Below, one piece after another: positions 35,436 through 38,034 of a stretch of 38,034 nucleotides of DNA (within the stretch, counting starts at the first letter, position 1; every line of letters starts with the position of its first letter). The stretch is from contig CALVIY010000010.1 in NCBI GenBank assembly GCA_944331955.1, forward strand, positions 1 through 38,034, written 5' to 3'. This DNA comes from an uncultured Bacilli bacterium (GTDB lineage: Bacteria > Bacillota_I > Bacilli_A > RF39 > UBA660). The position numbers and the translations under genes are program-made. The notes beneath the pieces are model-generated. The model was given only the letters and a program-made list of their open reading frames with translations, ran no database searches and was not told where the DNA came from.

Positions 35436-35594
35436 ATGAAAGAAGCGACTGGAGAATTAAATATGACTGTAGTAACAATTGTTTTAATTGGTATTATTGC
35501 AGCATTTTTTGCTTTCTTTTGGCCAACTATTCAAGAAAGTATTCAAGATACTTGGAATTCAAATGTTGACGAAAAAGCTGATGTTGATTTTTAA
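35436..35594 (+). CDS. Candidate major pilin (Flp-like), 52 aa
   Basis: A short peptide with a charged N-terminus MKEATGELNMT, one long hydrophobic helix (about 10-30, VVTIVLIGIIAAFFAFF) and an acidic, Asn-containing end. Flp pilins are small, have a Gly before the cut and a hydrophobic helix right after. Gly6-Glu7 here is a plausible prepilin cleavage point, although in most type IV pilins the Glu is five residues after the cut, not one. Ribosome binding site AAAGGAGAG. Its own promoter and its place after tadC support a pilin role. No prepilin peptidase gene is seen in the window. Confidence 0.7.
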   Translation: MKEATGELNMTVVTIVLIGIIAAFFAFFWPTIQESIQDTWNSNVDEKADVDF

Positions 35595-35615
35595 TAATAA
35601 GGGATGTGATTAGTA

Positions 35616-36065
35616 ATGAGAGATGCGATAGGTCAGGTTTTTGCCTTACAAGTTATTTTGGCTTTTGTAATATTAGTTAATGGTTATATGGCTTATTCTG
35701 TTAATTATACTAGAGCATTTCGAGTTAAAAATCAGATTATTGATATTATTGAACAGTATGAGGGGCCTTATAATGATGAAGCATTAGAAAAGATTAATGC
35801 TTATATAAGACAAACTACTTATAATGTTCAAAATGAACAGATGCTTGAGTATCAAAATGATAATCGTAATGCTAGTTGTCCTGGTTATAATGGCTGGTGC
35901 TATGTGGAACATGAGGTTAGTATAGATGATGCAGATGGTGAAAGACGAGGTAAGTATTATACAGTAGTTACCTTCGTTAATATAGATATTCCAGTAATTA
36001 ATAACATTATAGGTTTAGGAAACTTTTTGCAAGTTGTAGGTGAAACTAGAACTATTTATGAATAG
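35616..36065 (+). CDS. TadE/pseudopilin-like protein
   Basis: A 149-aa protein starting MRDAIGQVFALQVILAFVIL, with a Gly before a long hydrophobic helix (about 7-28). The extracellular part is Tyr/Asn-rich with two Cys (NASCPGYNGWCYVEHEV) that could pair. It resembles minor pilins or TadE/TadF pseudopilins of Tad loci. It lies between the small pilin and the TadZ-like gene. Confidence 0.72.
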   Translation: MRDAIGQVFALQVILAFVILVNGYMAYSVNYTRAFRVKNQIIDIIEQYEGPYNDEALEKINAYIRQTTYNVQNEQMLEYQNDNRNASCPGYNGWCYVEHEVSIDDADGERRGKYYTVVTFVNIDIPVINNIIGLGNFLQVVGETRTIYE

Positions 36066-36082
36066 AAGAAGGACGTGAGACA

Positions 36083-37066
36083 ATGAATGTTATTATTGCA
36101 AATGAAGCGAAAGGACTACTTTCTACTTTAGATATTGATGTTATTAAAAGTGTAGATGGTGTTCATACTGCAGAAGAAATTGTTGACATGTTTAAAAACT
36201 TCTTTTATGCAAGAATGATTTTAGATGTAACAGCTATTAAAGATTATGAGAATATTACTAATATTCAAAAGATATCTATTGGGCTTGATGCAGATAAAAT
36301 CATTCTTGTTCTTCCTAATAATGAAGTTTCTAATTCTAGTAGTTATTTATCTAAATTAATATCTATGGGTATTTATAATTTTACTACTACTGCTGAAGGT
36401 GTTAAATATTGTTTAGAGCATCCTAATACTTATAAAGATGTAGCACATATACAGCAACTTAGTGATTTATCTAGTACAATTAATGATAAAGTAATAGATG
36501 GTTCTAGGATTATTGGCATTAAAAATGTTACTGATCATGCTGGTAGTACTACTCTTATATATATGTTGAAAAAAGAGTTAGAGCAAACTTTTGGTATGAG
36601 TGTTCTTGCTATTGAAGTTAATCGTCATGATTTTCTTTATTTTAATAGTAATAATATGATATCAGTTGATGATGAACATTTAATGACTGAAGTTGTTAGA
36701 CATAAGGATGTATCAGTAATATTAATTGATTTGAATGATTCTAGTAATGAAGGTGCTTGTAATGATGTTTTATATCTAATAGAGCCTTCTAGTATTAGAT
36801 TGAATAAATTGATGAGAAGAGATAGAAGAATCTTTGAAACGTTAAAAGGTAAGAAGATTGTTCTTAATATGAGTTTGCTTACAAACAGTGATATTATGGA
36901 TTTTGAATATGAAGGAAAGACTAAGGTCTTTTATAATATACCGCCTCTAAATGATAGAGTTAAGAATCCTGTACTTAGTGATTTTTTATCTAAGATAGGA
37001 GTTATTAACAAAACTAAGGAAAAAGAAAGTGGTGGGGGTAAGATATTTGGCTTATTTAAACGATAA
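36083..37066 (+). CDS. TadZ/CpaE-like protein with a deviant P-loop
   Basis: A 327-aa cytoplasmic protein. The N-terminal part (about 1-110) looks like a degenerate receiver domain. The second part is a MinD/ParA-like fold in which the Walker A is replaced by KNVTDHAGSTTLIYML (about 150-165). AGSTT stands where KGGxGKT is usual, so the signature Lys is missing. TadZ/CpaE proteins place the Tad machine in the cell, and many have atypical P-loops. It ends in a basic, Gly-rich tail with KIFGLFKR. Assignment rests on fold pattern and context. Confidence 0.72.
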   Translation: MNVIIANEAKGLLSTLDIDVIKSVDGVHTAEEIVDMFKNFFYARMILDVTAIKDYENITNIQKISIGLDADKIILVLPNNEVSNSSSYLSKLISMGIYNFTTTAEGVKYCLEHPNTYKDVAHIQQLSDLSSTINDKVIDGSRIIGIKNVTDHAGSTTLIYMLKKELEQTFGMSVLAIEVNRHDFLYFNSNNMISVDDEHLMTEVVRHKDVSVILIDLNDSSNEGACNDVLYLIEPSSIRLNKLMRRDRRIFETLKGKKIVLNMSLLTNSDIMDFEYEGKTKVFYNIPPLNDRVKNPVLSDFLSKIGVINKTKEKESGGGKIFGLFKR

Positions 37067-37069
37067 TAT

Positions 37070-37098
37070 TTGACAAATTTGAATAATTTGTATATTAT
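37070..37098 (+). promoter_or_regulatory. Promoter of the two-helix twin genes, with internal inverted repeat
   Basis: TTGACA (37070-37075), a 17-nt spacer and TATTAT (37093-37098). ACAAATT...AATTTGT (37073-37091) spans the spacer as a 7-bp inverted repeat and may bind a repressor. Confidence 0.8.
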
Positions 37099-37120
37099 TA
37101 TTGTAGTTGGAGGAGATTTT

Positions 37121-37492
37121 ATGAATAATATGTTATTAATGAACATGGTACAAGTATTAGATGCAGTTCAAGCTAATCCTGATTCAGCTTGTAAAGGTTT
37201 TGATTTTGTAATTAGAATTATTAAAAATGGTTTATTTCCAATTTTACAAATTGGTATACCAATTATTTTAATAGTTCTTGGTACTTTAGATTTAGGTAAG
37301 GCAGTTATATCTAGTGATGATAAAGCAGTTAAAGAAGCACAATCTAAATTAATAAAAAGATGTATTTATGCAATACTTGTATTCTTTATTGTTACTCTAA
37401 TTAACTTATTATTTACAATGGTAGGTAATATTGTAGGTGATTCTGCACCAGGTTTAGAGTCTTGGAGTAATTGTTGGAATAGTATTGAATAA
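37121..37492 (+). CDS. Two-helix VirB2/TrbC-like small membrane protein, copy 1
   Basis: A 123-aa protein. A short N-terminal part with ANPDSACKGFDFVIRIIKNG is followed by two hydrophobic helices (about 43-65 and 86-108), separated by a charged turn LGKAVISSDDKAVKEAQSKL, and the end ESWSNCWNSIE. This resembles VirB2/TrbC conjugation pilins, which also have two helices with a basic/charged cytoplasmic loop. The Cys near the start and the one in NCWN are conserved in the second copy and may pair. GGAGGAG lies 5 nt before ATG 37121, the start used rather than the upstream frame at 37070. Confidence 0.75.
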   Translation: MNNMLLMNMVQVLDAVQANPDSACKGFDFVIRIIKNGLFPILQIGIPIILIVLGTLDLGKAVISSDDKAVKEAQSKLIKRCIYAILVFFIVTLINLLFTMVGNIVGDSAPGLESWSNCWNSIE

Positions 37493-37559
37493 TTACTTAT
37501 TATTTATAAATGGCAATTTTTATTGCTGTTTTTTTCTATATGAAAAGGTGCGTGGTATT

Positions 37560-37904
37560 ATGCAAATTTTAGATGCTATAGTAGTTAATGTTGATAGTAA
37601 CTGCTATGGTTTTGACTTTATAGTTAGAGTTATTAAAGATGGAGTATTTCCTATTTTACAGATAGCGATACCTATAATATTAATAGTACTTTGTACTTTT
37701 GATTTAGGGAAAGCAGTTATTGGTAGTGATGATAAAGAAAATAAGAAATTACAAAAAAGAATAATAAGAAGACTTGTTTATGCTATATTAATATTCTTTA
37801 TGGTAACAGTTATTAATTTAGTATTTTCTATGGTAGGAAGTATTACTGAGAATGAAAGTTTAATTAGATGGAGTAATTGTTGGAATTATCCAATGGATAT
37901 GTAA
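37560..37904 (+). CDS. Two-helix VirB2/TrbC-like small membrane protein, copy 2
   Basis: A 114-aa paralogue of the preceding gene. Shared segments include GFDFIVRVIKDGVFPILQIA, then IPIILIVL, DLGKAVIGSDDK, a second helix YAILIFFMVTVINLVFSMVG, and the NCWN end. Divergence between copies is moderate, so the duplication is not recent. The ATG at 37560 is used; GAAAAGG is about 11 nt upstream, rather far. The pair lies at the end of the locus, before a terminator. Confidence 0.75.
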   Translation: MQILDAIVVNVDSNCYGFDFIVRVIKDGVFPILQIAIPIILIVLCTFDLGKAVIGSDDKENKKLQKRIIRRLVYAILIFFMVTVINLVFSMVGSITENESLIRWSNCWNYPMDM

Positions 37905-37975
37905 AGAATGGTAGTTTGTAATTGCTATTCTTTTATTGTGATGTTATACTTATATTATATCTTGACTTTGACAGT

Positions 37976-38019
37976 AAAAATGAGGAATCCCTTATTCTAT
38001 ATAGGTTTCCTCATTTTTT
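37976..38019 (+). terminator. Intrinsic terminator after the twin genes
   Basis: AAAAATGAGGAA (37976-37987) pairs with TTCCTCATTTTT (38007-38018), a 12-bp stem with a 19-nt loop ending in T's. It closes the locus in this window. A TTGAC motif just before (about 37962-37973) might belong to a promoter read into the next region. Confidence 0.8.
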
Positions 38020-38034
38020 AATTGTTGTATATCC

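Overview
The window is very AT-rich Bacillota DNA. TGG encodes Trp and TGA is used as a stop, so this is not a mycoplasma-type code. The core gene order (rpsU, yqfC, yqfD, ybeY, dgkA, era, yqzL-like, recO, glyS, then infC-rpmI-rplT, rpsB-tsf, typA) is a rearranged version of the Bacilli order around rpsU-era-glyS. Single-chain GlyRS, strong AGGAGG ribosome binding sites and a Tad-like locus of this composition fit an uncultured, probably host-associated member of the Bacilli. The lineage is inference.

Layout. 1-3,560: minus-strand end of a mobile element with a large serine recombinase, two unknown genes and an attenuator-type leader. 3,668-3,741: tRNA-Gly(TCC) with its own promoter and terminator. 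3,821-7,288: a compact bacteriocin locus with a double-HTH regulator, a peptidase-containing ABC exporter, a small membrane accessory, two double-glycine precursor peptides (one of 51 aa), and an overlapping 39-aa membrane peptide that may give immunity. 7,305-16,563: a housekeeping run ending in glyS; it includes a PAP2-DgkA fusion protein and a LOG-family protein that appears to start at CTG. 16,574-18,089: a type III toxin-antitoxin system (three 34-35-nt ToxI repeats, terminator, ToxN/AbiQ-like RNase) followed by a Fic protein whose catalytic His is replaced by Gln. 18,140-23,571: infC-rpmI-rplT with an L20-leader-like attenuator, then rpsB-tsf and typA. 23,589-24,045: a convergent thioredoxin-like lipoprotein gene. 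24,107-37,904: a long secretion/pilus locus with CpaB, TadA, TadB, TadC, TadE-like and TadZ/CpaE-like proteins, a 52-aa pilin candidate, a class B-like sortase, large surface proteins, and a tandem pair of small two-helix proteins resembling VirB2/TrbC pilins.

Three observations stand out. The toxIN locus is complete and sits between two essential gene clusters. Ribosomal proteins L20 and S2 both carry a Lys-rich tail ending in nearly the same 35-residue SAP/Rho_N-like module (30 of 35 identical by eye). The Tad-like locus combines Tad ATPase and platform genes with a sortase and VirB2-like twins. All family assignments come from reading motifs; no database search was run.
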